A stretch of DNA of 64,000 nucleotides, taken from Pseudomonas sp. GM41(2012). GTDB taxonomy: Bacteria > Pseudomonadota > Gammaproteobacteria > Pseudomonadales > Pseudomonadaceae. Made by a program: the position numbers and the translations under genes. The stretch lies in assembly GCF_000282315.2 (NCBI RefSeq), contig NZ_AKJN02000006.1:868001-932000 (forward strand). The letters are read 5' to 3'. Positions within the stretch are counted from its first letter, which is position 1. Every line of letters begins with the position of its first letter. Under the pieces are notes generated by a model that was not told the DNA's origin, did not search any database, and was given only the letters and a program-made list of their open reading frames with translations. Positions 53,101-62,877 of the stretch are shown here, piece by piece.

Positions 53101-55883
53101 AGCAAACGCTTATCCAACCGTTGCGGGCGACCCTACGGTTGCAGTTTCATAAAGACTTCACGCTGGACGATGCGGTGCCGCTGGTGCCGTACTTCGCCAG
53201 CCTCGGCATCAGCCACGTCTATGCGTCACCGCTGCTGAGCGCCCGTGCCGGTTCCATGCATGGCTACGACGTCGTGGACCCGACCACGGTCAACCCGGAG
53301 CTGGGCGGCGAAGCGGCGCTGCGGCGTTTGGTCAGCGCATTGCGCGAGCTGAACATGGGGCTGATCCTCGACATCGTCTCCAACCACATGGCCGTCGGCG
53401 GTGGCGATAATCCCTGGTGGCAGGATTTGCTGGAATGGGGACGCCTGAGCCCTTACGGCGAATTCTTCGATATCCAGTGGCATTCGCCCGACCCGTTGAT
53501 GGAAGGCCAGTTGTTGCTGCCCTTCCTCGGCAGCGACTACGGCATCGCCTTGCAGGACGGCACCCTGCCCCTGCGCTTCGATGCGCAAAAGGGCGCGTTT
53601 TATGTCGAGCACTATGAGCATCACTTCCCTATCTGCCCGACGAATTACGGCGAACTGCTCAGGACCGATGACCCACTGAGCGCTGAATCGCTCAAGTCGC
53701 TGGCAGACCGTTTCAGCACCTTGAGCTACCAAACCGACGCCCACAGCCTGGCGATGCCGCTGAAAACAGAGTTGCGTGAACTGGCCAGCGATCCGGCGAT
53801 TCTGCAGGCCATCGAGCAAAACCTCAGCGCTTACGACTCGCTCACCGCCGAAGGTTTCCAGCGCCTGCACCTGTTGCTTGAACGCCAAAGCTATCGCCTG
53901 GCCAGTTGGCGCACGGCGGCAGATGACATCAACTGGCGGCGTTTTTTCGATATCAATGAATTGGGCGGCCTGCGGGTCGAACGCCCCGCCGTGTTCGAAG
54001 CCACCCACGCGAAAATCTTCGAGCTGGTGGCCGAAGGCCTGGTTGACGGTCTGCGCATCGACCACATCGACGGTCTCGCCGATCCGCGGGGCTACTGCCG
54101 AAAATTGCGGCGGCGGGTCGACAGCCTGTCGCCGGACCGGCACCTGCCGATCTACGTCGAGAAGATCCTCGGCGAAGGTGAAACCCTGCACCGTGACTGG
54201 TCGGTGGATGGCACCACGGGTTACGAGTTCATGAATCAACTGTCGCTGCTGCAACACGCACCCGAAGGCGCCGACACGTTGGCCGAACTGTGGAATCGTT
54301 ACAGCGAACGGCCCGCCGATTTCCGTCAGGAAGCGCAACTGGCCCGTCAGCAGATCCTCAACGGCTCCCTCGCCGGAGACTTCGAAAGCGTCGCCCAGGC
54401 CCTGTTGCAAGTGGCCCGGGATGACCTGATGACCCGCGACCTGACCCTCGGTGCGATTCGTCGGGCGTTGCAGGAACTGATCGTGCATTTCCCGGTGTAC
54501 CGCACCTACATCAGCCCCCGTGGGCGTTCGGCCGAAGACGATGTGTTTTTCCAGCAAGCCATGGACGGTGCAAGGCAAACCCTCGGCGAGGCCGACTGGC
54601 CGGTGCTCGATTGCCTGGCCCGCTGGCTGGGGGGTGAATCATGGCGCAAACGCCCGTTGGGCCGGCCGCGCAAGATGCTCAAACATGCCTGTGTGCGTTT
54701 TCAGCAACTGACGTCGCCGGCGGCGGCGAAGGCCGTGGAAGACACCGCGTTCTATCGCTCGGCGACGTTGCTGTCGCGCAATGACGTGGGCTTCAGCACC
54801 GAACAGTTCAGCGCGCCGGTGACCGATTTCCATGCGGCTTGCGTCAACCGTCTCGACGAGTTCCCCGATAATTTGCTGGCCACCGCGACCCACGACCACA
54901 AACGCGGCGAAGACACCCGCGCGCGCCTGGCGGTGCTGAGCGAGCGCAGTGCCTGGTACGCCGAACAAGTGCCGGTCTGGCAGGCCCTCGCCCGCCCCCT
55001 GCGCGACGACGACCAAATGCCGACGGCGGGCGATGAGTTGATCCTCTATCAAGCGATCCTCGGCAGCTGGCCACTCGATTTGCACAGTGACGATCAAGCA
55101 GCGCTGGAGAACTACACTCATCGTGTGTGGCAGTGGCAACAGAAAGCCTTGCGCGAAGCCAAGTTGCAAAGCAGCTGGAGCGCGCCGAACGAGGCTTACG
55201 AACACGCGGTTCACCAATTCCTGCAACGTCTGCTTCTGAGCCCCGAAGGTGAACTGCTACGCGCTGCCCTCGGCAAAGCAGCCAAGAGCATCGCCGTCCC
55301 CGGCGCACTCAACGGATTGGCGCAAACCTTGCTGCGCATGACCGTGCCGGGGGTACCGGACCTCTATCAGGGCAACGAGTACTGGGACTTCTCGCTGGTC
55401 GATCCTGACAACCGCCGGCCGGTGGATTACGCCAGCCGTCAGCAGTCGATGCAGACGCCATTGGCACTGCCCGAACTGTTGGTGGACTGGCGGGACGGGC
55501 GCATTAAACAAGCGCTGATCGCTCAAGTGTTGAACCTGCGGCTCGAGCACACCGAGCTGTTTCGGCGAGGGACGTATCAAGCCCTTGAAGTCGTCGGCAG
55601 CCAGGCTCACAGGGTGCTCGCATTTGCGCGCTCGCTGGAAGGAAAACGCGCCATCGTGATCGTGCCGATACGCTGCGCCGAACTGCTGAAAAACAGTGCC
55701 GAACCCCTGATTGACGCGCCGCTGTGGGGCGATACACGGGTCAAATTACCGTTCACCGCCCCTGATGAAAATTTGAAGGGACTTTTTTCAAGCACAACAG
55801 TCACACACCAAAGGGAGCTGAACATCAGCGACGGGCTGGGGGATTTCCCGGTCAATCTATTTATCCAAACTACCCACACTTGA
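53097..55883 (+). CDS. treY: Malto-oligosyltrehalose synthase, GH13
   Basis: 928 residues, a normal large TreY. N-terminal ATLRLQFHKDFTLDDAVPLV, YASPLLSARAGSMHGYDVVD and ILDIVSNHM; catalytic Asp in GLRIDHIDGLADPRGY, Glu in YVEKILGEGETL, and TATHDHKRGEDTRARL. It isomerises the reducing-end alpha-1,4 linkage of a maltodextrin to alpha,alpha-1,1, giving the TreZ substrate. Last of the four coupled genes. Confidence 0.95.
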   Translation: MKQTLIQPLRATLRLQFHKDFTLDDAVPLVPYFASLGISHVYASPLLSARAGSMHGYDVVDPTTVNPELGGEAALRRLVSALRELNMGLILDIVSNHMAVGGGDNPWWQDLLEWGRLSPYGEFFDIQWHSPDPLMEGQLLLPFLGSDYGIALQDGTLPLRFDAQKGAFYVEHYEHHFPICPTNYGELLRTDDPLSAESLKSLADRFSTLSYQTDAHSLAMPLKTELRELASDPAILQAIEQNLSAYDSLTAEGFQRLHLLLERQSYRLASWRTAADDINWRRFFDINELGGLRVERPAVFEATHAKIFELVAEGLVDGLRIDHIDGLADPRGYCRKLRRRVDSLSPDRHLPIYVEKILGEGETLHRDWSVDGTTGYEFMNQLSLLQHAPEGADTLAELWNRYSERPADFRQEAQLARQQILNGSLAGDFESVAQALLQVARDDLMTRDLTLGAIRRALQELIVHFPVYRTYISPRGRSAEDDVFFQQAMDGARQTLGEADWPVLDCLARWLGGESWRKRPLGRPRKMLKHACVRFQQLTSPAAAKAVEDTAFYRSATLLSRNDVGFSTEQFSAPVTDFHAACVNRLDEFPDNLLATATHDHKRGEDTRARLAVLSERSAWYAEQVPVWQALARPLRDDDQMPTAGDELILYQAILGSWPLDLHSDDQAALENYTHRVWQWQQKALREAKLQSSWSAPNEAYEHAVHQFLQRLLLSPEGELLRAALGKAAKSIAVPGALNGLAQTLLRMTVPGVPDLYQGNEYWDFSLVDPDNRRPVDYASRQQSMQTPLALPELLVDWRDGRIKQALIAQVLNLRLEHTELFRRGTYQALEVVGSQAHRVLAFARSLEGKRAIVIVPIRCAELLKNSAEPLIDAPLWGDTRVKLPFTAPDENLKGLFSSTTVTHQRELNISDGLGDFPVNLFIQTTHT

Positions 55884-55904
55884 GTTCAGTTCAGGAGCAT
55901 TTCG

Positions 55905-56222
55905 ATGAGCACAAACGATAAACGCATCCGCGAATTCGCCTATCAGATCTGGGAATCGGAAGGAAAACCCGAGGGTCAGGACGCTCGCCACTGGGAGATG
56001 GCCCGCAAACTGGCTGAAGCCGAAGCCCTGGCACCGAGCAAATCGCCAAAAGCCGCTGCCAGCAAAGGCGACGGCACCAAGGCCCCTGCCAGCAAAGCCA
56101 ATGGCAAGGCAGCGGTGGCAAAAACCAAAGCCAAGCCCGCCGCTGCCTCCAAGGTCATTCCGCCGGGCGAAAAAGCCAGCGAGAAAAAGCCTCGAGCAGC
56201 GCGTAAGCCGCCCGCTGTCTGA
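55905..56222 (+). CDS. DUF2934 protein with Lys/Ala-rich tail
   Basis: 105 residues. Residues 1-40 (RIREFAYQIWESEGKPEG, HWEMARKLAEAE) are the DUF2934 helical domain; residues 45-105 are a low-complexity Lys/Ala/Pro tail, probably disordered and very basic, reminiscent of histone H1-like tails. A gene of this type between treY and glgX is a conserved arrangement in Pseudomonas. The role is unknown; nucleic-acid or glucan-granule association is speculation. 21 nt after treY. Confidence 0.85.
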   Translation: MSTNDKRIREFAYQIWESEGKPEGQDARHWEMARKLAEAEALAPSKSPKAAASKGDGTKAPASKANGKAAVAKTKAKPAAASKVIPPGEKASEKKPRAARKPPAV

Positions 56223-56247
56223 CGCCTTTCACCTTTGTCCTGATTGA

Positions 56248-56276
56248 CCTCGTGGCGAGCCTTCTCGCCACCGAGG
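56248..56276 (+). terminator. Hairpin between the DUF2934 gene and glgX
   Basis: CCTC-GTGGCGAG, loop CCTT, CTCGCCAC-C-GAGG: a 12 bp stem with one bulged base. No T-run follows, so it is a weak terminator or an RNA-stability element lowering expression between treY-DUF2934 and glgX. Confidence 0.5.
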
Positions 56277-56336
56277 GCTCGCTCGCCCTCAAAAAAAACC
56301 AGAGCCAAGAATTGTCCCCCCTTTGCAGGAGCACCT

Positions 56337-58496
<2,160 letters not shown>

Positions 58497-58686
58497 AATA
58501 GACTTTCAGGGATTTCAGGCGGTATCCGCAGCGTTGCGGTGCCGGGACGGGGTGCGGCCCGGATGAAAAAACATACTGAATGGAACATCGAGGCGACGAA
58601 TAGCGTGACATGAGCAATACTCTGCTCGCAGCAATCCAGGGTTTGGAGCGCTGCACATTGCTATCAACGAGAACAAGGATGTAGCC

Positions 58687-59445
58687 ATGAAATCGGTTTC
58701 CATCAGTGAAAGCAGCCTACCCGTACAAATCTGGAACAGCGCCCCGCAACTGGACAACATTCCTGTCATCAGCACTCAGACCCTGGTCCCCCCCGGCGCA
58801 CGCGCTGTAGTGATTGCCCCACACCCTGGCGATGAAGTCGTGACCTGCGGCGGCCTGCTGCAGTTGCTCAGCGCCTTGGGACATCCGCTCCAGTTAATCT
58901 CGATGACCGACGGCAGCGCCAGCCATCCGGGCTCGCAACAGTGGTCGGAGAAACGCTTGAGCGTGTTCCGCCCCCAGGAAAGCCTCGAAGCCTTGCGCCG
59001 GCTCGGGCTGCCGATGCACAGCCTCAAATGGATTCGCGGTGGCTTCACCGACAACGCGCTGGCTGAACGGGAATTGCAGATGACTCAGTTCATTGCCCGT
59101 TATTTACGCCCCGGGGATGTGGTGTTCAGCACCTGGCGCGAGGATGGCATTGTCGACCATGACGCCGTTGGCCGGGCCAGCGTCAAGGCCGCGGCCATGG
59201 TCGGGGCGGCGTTCAACGAAATACCGGTCTGGGCCTGGCACTGGCCAACGCGTGATCGAGGGCTCATCCCGTGGCATCGCGCGCGCAAGGTTCGCCTGGA
59301 CACCTGGACCGTCGCGCGCAAAAGCCACGCCACCCACGCCTACGCCAGCCAGCTCGACGGCGAGCCGGCCATCGGCCTCGCCCCGCTGCTGCCCCCGGTG
59401 CTTCTGGAACGGATACGGTTGCCTTATGAAATTGTCTTCGTCTGA
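58687..59445 (+). CDS. PIG-L (LmbE-like) family protein with altered HPDDE motif
   Basis: 252 residues. The family's zinc motif HPDDE reads HPGDE (H46, G48, D49, E50 in VVIAPHPGDEVVTCGG). The third ligand is probably in GIVDHDAVGRAS. In characterised members (MshB) the first Asp of the pair is the general base, so its replacement by Gly suggests altered chemistry; the remaining ligands are kept. Family reactions are N-deacetylations of sugars. It follows glgX by 190 bp with AAGGA before the ATG. A gene of this kind next to Pseudomonas glg genes suggests a sugar substrate (inference). Confidence 0.8.
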   Translation: MKSVSISESSLPVQIWNSAPQLDNIPVISTQTLVPPGARAVVIAPHPGDEVVTCGGLLQLLSALGHPLQLISMTDGSASHPGSQQWSEKRLSVFRPQESLEALRRLGLPMHSLKWIRGGFTDNALAERELQMTQFIARYLRPGDVVFSTWREDGIVDHDAVGRASVKAAAMVGAAFNEIPVWAWHWPTRDRGLIPWHRARKVRLDTWTVARKSHATHAYASQLDGEPAIGLAPLLPPVLLERIRLPYEIVFV

Positions 59446-59530
59446 AGATCAAAAGATCGCAGCCTTCGGCAGCTCCTACATTTGCGCGTACACCTGTAGG
59501 AGCTGCCGGAGGCTGCGATCTTTTGCTTTA
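59446..59530. repeat. REP pair, class A (inverted)
   Basis: Inverted class A copies starting immediately after the PIG-L TGA (AGATCAAAAGATCGCAGCCT). Same junction as at the HPP gene stop. Confidence 0.9.
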
Positions 59531-59613
59531 CAAATATCTACCGCAAATCGCACTGAACTGCCCGCCGCTGTATCAGTCGCATACATAACCCGTCCTGATT
59601 CAGAGGAGTGAAC

Positions 59614-60414
59614 GTGACCAGTGATTCCAAGTGGCAGGCCGTCGAATCATCTCCATTGAACACGCCGCCGGCGATTCATCGATTGAGAGTGCTGACGGTC
59701 AATACCCACAAGGGTTTTACCGCACTCAACCGACGTTTCATTCTCCCGGAACTGCGTGAAGCGGTACGCAGTACGTCGGCGGACCTGGTGTTTCTGCAGG
59801 AAGTCGTCGGTGAACACGACCGCCATTCCACTCGCTACAACGATTGGCCGCAGACCTCACAATACGAGTTCCTGGCCGACAGCATGTGGAGCGACTTCGC
59901 CTACGGCCGTAACGCGGTCTACCCCAACGGTCACCACGGCAATGCCCTGTTATCGAAATACCCGATCCGCGAACACCGCAACCTCGACGTCTCAATCACC
60001 GGCCCCGAACGCCGCGGCCTGCTGCATTGCGTACTGGATGTGCCGGGGCACACTGAAGTGCATGCGATTTGCGTGCACTTGAGTCTGTTGGAAAGCCATC
60101 GCCAACTACAGCTCCAGCTTCTGTGCCAACTGCTCGAATCGTTACCCGACGATGCACCGGTGATCATCGCCGGCGACTTCAACGACTGGCAGCTGCAAGG
60201 CAATACCGCCCTGTCCCGTCGCGATTACCTGCATGAAGCCTTCGAGCGCCACCTCGGTCGCCCGGCGAAAACCTATCCGGCGCGCTTTCCACTGCTGCGT
60301 CTGGATCGGATTTATCTGCGCAATGCCAGCAGTCATGAGCCGCGAATACTGGGGCACAAGCCCTGGACGCATTTGTCGGATCACTTGCCGTTGGCGGTGG
60401 AAGTGCATCTTTGA
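59614..60414 (+). CDS. Endonuclease/exonuclease/phosphatase (EEP) superfamily protein
   Basis: 266 residues. EEP motifs in order: LTVNTHKGF (Asn), [11 protein letters not shown] (metal Glu), [32 protein letters not shown] (Asp and Asn) and [12 protein letters not shown] (Ser-Asp-His). The active site is complete. Substrates in this fold range from DNA to phospholipids; Pseudomonas glg-region members often neighbour cardiolipin-synthase genes, so a phospho- or lipid substrate is possible. GTG 59614 is chosen: GAGGAG lies 5 nt upstream. No signal peptide. Confidence 0.85.
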   Translation: MTSDSKWQAVESSPLNTPPAIHRLRVLTVNTHKGFTALNRRFILPELREAVRSTSADLVFLQEVVGEHDRHSTRYNDWPQTSQYEFLADSMWSDFAYGRNAVYPNGHHGNALLSKYPIREHRNLDVSITGPERRGLLHCVLDVPGHTEVHAICVHLSLLESHRQLQLQLLCQLLESLPDDAPVIIAGDFNDWQLQGNTALSRRDYLHEAFERHLGRPAKTYPARFPLLRLDRIYLRNASSHEPRILGHKPWTHLSDHLPLAVEVHL

Positions 60415-60811
60415 AACGCTCATTAGCTTCGTAGACTACTGTGCCGGCCGCTTTCATGCGTTTAGCGAACGCGTTTAAAGACACTCGGTGTTACGTCCTA
60501 ACGGCTACAACACCTTGCGTCGTTACCTACGCGTGCGCCAGAATCCGCCGGCTTGTGCGCTTTGACCCCGGCCTCTATCGTTTACCTGCCACTGCTCATC
60601 AGTGGTCGGGTTTAGTCGCTCGGTGGTTATCGGTAAGGTGCATAAGCGCCATTCAGTCAGGTCGTTCTATGCCTGTGCTTGATGGTGGTTGTGCGCAGGG
60701 CGCCCTTGGGCGCGCCGGGCTTGCTGATTCCACCGGTCGACTAACCTGCGTACAGCCGCCACCCTCTTTTAGTCGAGAGCGGTAGCGGCCTCAACTCTGG
60801 AAATCAGATCT
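60415..60811 (+). promoter_or_regulatory. Structured leader region upstream of the DUF3077/DUF6124-type gene
   Basis: 397 bp without a credible protein frame but with several dyads: GCGTT-TAGCG-AACGC (60458-60472), CCACTG-CTCAT-CAGTGG (60589-60605), a GGGCGCCC/GGGCGC element near 60695-60712, and TCGACTAA/TTAGTCGA (60737-60744 with 60769-60776) extended outward by ACCG/CGGT. The last stem ends about 28 nt before the ATG. Candidate untranslated leader RNA or a cassette boundary. Confidence 0.5.
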
Positions 60812-61180
60812 ATGTTCAAAGTAACGCCGAATCCCCCGCACACGGGTCCAGTACCCTACGACGCCTTCATTGATCTTGACCCCAAGAAAATGAGAGAGGC
60901 GGCCGACCGCGCACTCAGCTTTTACCTCAACCCCGGGGCGTCGAAAACGCAGATACCGCCCTACAAGCCCAGCACCATTTTCACCATCGACGCAGCGGTG
61001 GATGACGAAACGTTGCTCGTCGAGGCCTGCGAATCGTTGGCATCAGCCAGCGCCATGGTCAACGATCTCGCCGACATAACGGACGGCCCGCGACGGCAAA
61101 CGATGCTGGTGCTGCAACGGATGATCATGTTGGGTGAGTTAGCGGTCAATCGAGTACTGGATAACCACAAGCCTGGGTAG
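60812..61180 (+). CDS. Small DUF3077/DUF6124-type protein
   Basis: 122 residues, starting MFKVTPNPPHTGPVPYD, the start typical of this Pseudomonas-restricted family. A short helix DPKKMREAADRALSFYL precedes a linker, then TIDAAVDDETLLVEACESLASASAMVNDLAD and a helix VLQRMIMLGELAVNRVLDNH. Soluble, mostly helical, no catalytic motif. The family is usually multi-copy and of unknown role. A terminator-like hairpin follows. Confidence 0.75.
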   Translation: MFKVTPNPPHTGPVPYDAFIDLDPKKMREAADRALSFYLNPGASKTQIPPYKPSTIFTIDAAVDDETLLVEACESLASASAMVNDLADITDGPRRQTMLVLQRMIMLGELAVNRVLDNHKPG

Positions 61181-61193
61181 TCGCCAGGCGTGT

Positions 61194-61217
61194 AGCGAGG
61201 GCGCCTGCGTCCTCGCT
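61194..61217 (+). terminator. Terminator-like hairpin after the DUF3077/DUF6124-type gene
   Basis: AGCGAGG, 10 nt loop, CCTCGCT, followed by GTTTAG. 7 bp GC-rich stem with only a short T-run, so termination may be partial. Confidence 0.5.
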
Positions 61218-61222
61218 GTTTA

Positions 61223-61345
61223 GCAGCATTCAAAGGTCGGACGACCACTGGAACCTTATATGGCGGAGTCGATTACACCCGCAATATCGACAGCAATCAG
61301 CTGCGCGCAACGGCTGCAAATATCGGTGTCAGAGTGAGTGGGTAG
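61223..61345 (+). pseudogene. 3' stub of an autotransporter beta-barrel gene
   Basis: One frame reads TTTGTLYGGVDYTRNIDSNQ and continues QLRATAANIGVRVSG-stop. It aligns without gaps to the C-terminus of the intact barrel gene downstream (SLYVSADYSSDVDGNDLNGF then GSLGVRMRW-stop): LY, DY, D at the turn, N, L and GVR are shared. No start or upstream barrel strands remain. The terminal aromatic residue needed for outer membrane assembly is Gly (GGG; TGG would give Trp). A remnant of a deleted autotransporter gene. Confidence 0.75.
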
Positions 61346-61669
61346 ACCGGTAGCCCACTATCAAAAACGCTCTGGGACGCGGAATTTTTGACGATTTTCC
61401 GAACAAACAAGAACTTAGATGTGCGTCGAAAATCAGTCACTTGCGAGTCACAAAATACACATACCATTTATCGGCCATTTTCTTGACGCAATGTCAAGGG
61501 TCTTCTTAGCTACACGTTACTACCCCCGGAAATACACCAGGGGCAAACCACAAGACACCCGCAAAATCGGGCGGCCAGCGGCTTGCCCCACTACATTCGG
61601 TCGCCCCTCATTCGGGTAGGAGAGAGACGCCAGAGCGAGATACCGCATGCGATAGCAAGGCAGACCTCC
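61346..61669. other. Non-coding stretch between autotransporter stub and barrel gene
   Basis: 324 bp, more AT-rich in its first 150 bp than the surroundings. It presumably carries the promoter of the next gene. A CGCTCTGGGACGCG segment followed by ATTTTT (61369-61390) is terminator-like. A 66-codon frame at 61419-61619 has no family features, and I do not call it. The last 70 bp contain repeated GGCGGCC/GGTCGCC-type motifs and the AAGG ribosome site at about 61657. Confidence 0.4.
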
Positions 61670-62743
61670 ATGAAAACTTCATTCACCCAACAAGAGATCA
61701 AAGTTACTTTTTGCACTGTCTCGAGCTCACTCCTACTGTGCTCGTCCATGGAAGTACTGGCAGGGCCGGCAGAGAATGACACCACGCCTTGGTACCGTCA
61801 GGATGTTCCGGTCATGACCTTACCCGCCGTCACTTTCACCGCCCCCTACTCCGGCCGCTTCAGCCCCGCCTCCGATACACGAAGTTCACACCTGACCATC
61901 GAGGACGCTACGCCTTCGGCCTGGGATCAGATGTATGGACTGGCTTCGCGGCAGGCGCAAACCGATGTTCTGGCTCAGGGGTTTGCTGTCCCTGGCAGTA
62001 GCGAATTCAAAGGCCCGGCGATCCTGACGCTGCAAAGCGATAGCGGTCATACCCAGCGGGTCGGGCTGGTCGGCGGTATGACTCAGTTACAAGGCAACAG
62101 CAACGGGCTGCTGACCGGTCGCGCCCTTGCTGACCCCAGCCACGACACCCTCAACCTCGAAGGCCAGAGCCTCGGCGCTTACTGGAGTTTGACCGGGCCC
62201 CAAGGCTGGCACGTGGACTTGACGGCCAGCGGCGGTCGGGTCAACGGCTATACCCGCAATGACCAGGGCGCCCGACTGCCGACCGAGGGCAACGCGGTGA
62301 CGCTGTCGGTGGAAGGTGGTTTCCCCATTGGTCTGAGCGATAACTGGGTAGTTGAACCCCAGGCGCAATTAATCAATCAACGCATTACCCTGGACACCCC
62401 GTATGCCGGCTCAGGCAATGCCTCGTCCGGCGATCTGACGTCCTGGAGCGGCCGGGTCGGTGCACGGTTGAAAGGTAATTACGACATCAACGGGCTGGGA
62501 GTCGAACCCTATGTGCGAACCAACTTGTGGCATACGGTGTACACCAGCGATACCGTGAACCTCGATCAGGTCGAGAAGATCAGCAGCAGCCGCTACTCAT
62601 CGACCGTCGAAGTGGGTTTGGGCCTGGTGGCCAGAGTGACGCCCGCCGTGAGTCTTTACGTCAGCGCCGACTACAGCAGTGATGTGGATGGCAATGATTT
62701 GAACGGGTTTATTGGGAGTTTGGGTGTGCGGATGCGGTGGTGA
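61670..62743 (+). CDS. Autotransporter-type outer membrane beta-barrel protein with minimal passenger
   Basis: 357 residues. A signal-peptide-like N-terminus (CTVSSSLLLCSSMEVLAG) is followed by only about 60 residues before the barrel begins (DQMYGLASRQAQTDVLAQGF). The remaining 265 residues alternate amphipathic strands and end SLGVRMRW with the terminal Trp of outer membrane barrels. AYWSLTGPQGWHVDLTASGG and VEPQAQLINQRI are typical pertactin-family barrel blocks. No long beta-helical passenger is present. ATG 61670 has AAGG 9 nt upstream. It interrupts the glg neighbourhood together with the DUF3077-type gene and the stub, suggesting an acquired patch. Confidence 0.82.
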   Translation: MKTSFTQQEIKVTFCTVSSSLLLCSSMEVLAGPAENDTTPWYRQDVPVMTLPAVTFTAPYSGRFSPASDTRSSHLTIEDATPSAWDQMYGLASRQAQTDVLAQGFAVPGSSEFKGPAILTLQSDSGHTQRVGLVGGMTQLQGNSNGLLTGRALADPSHDTLNLEGQSLGAYWSLTGPQGWHVDLTASGGRVNGYTRNDQGARLPTEGNAVTLSVEGGFPIGLSDNWVVEPQAQLINQRITLDTPYAGSGNASSGDLTSWSGRVGARLKGNYDINGLGVEPYVRTNLWHTVYTSDTVNLDQVEKISSSRYSSTVEVGLGLVARVTPAVSLYVSADYSSDVDGNDLNGFIGSLGVRMRW

Positions 62744-62780
62744 GCGTTTCAGTTCAAGAAATTGATTGTTCGGGCTGACG

Positions 62781-62859
62781 CCATCGCGAGCAGGCTCGCT
62801 CCCACATTGGATTGATGTCGTACACAAAACCAATGTGGGAGTGAGCCCGCTCGCGATGG
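62781..62859. repeat. REP pair, class B (inverted)
   Basis: A perfect or near-perfect dyad: CCATCGCGAGCAGGCTCGCT and its partner, extending outside the core through CCACATTGG/CCAATGTGG. It lies between convergent genes (barrel gene and glgB), so it may end transcription from both sides. Confidence 0.9.
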
Positions 62860-62877
62860 GAGCGACTCGGTTTTAGA

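Noticed and set aside
61419..61619. 66-codon frame upstream of the barrel gene
   Set aside because: No ribosome site, no recognisable features, and it overlaps short inverted motifs.
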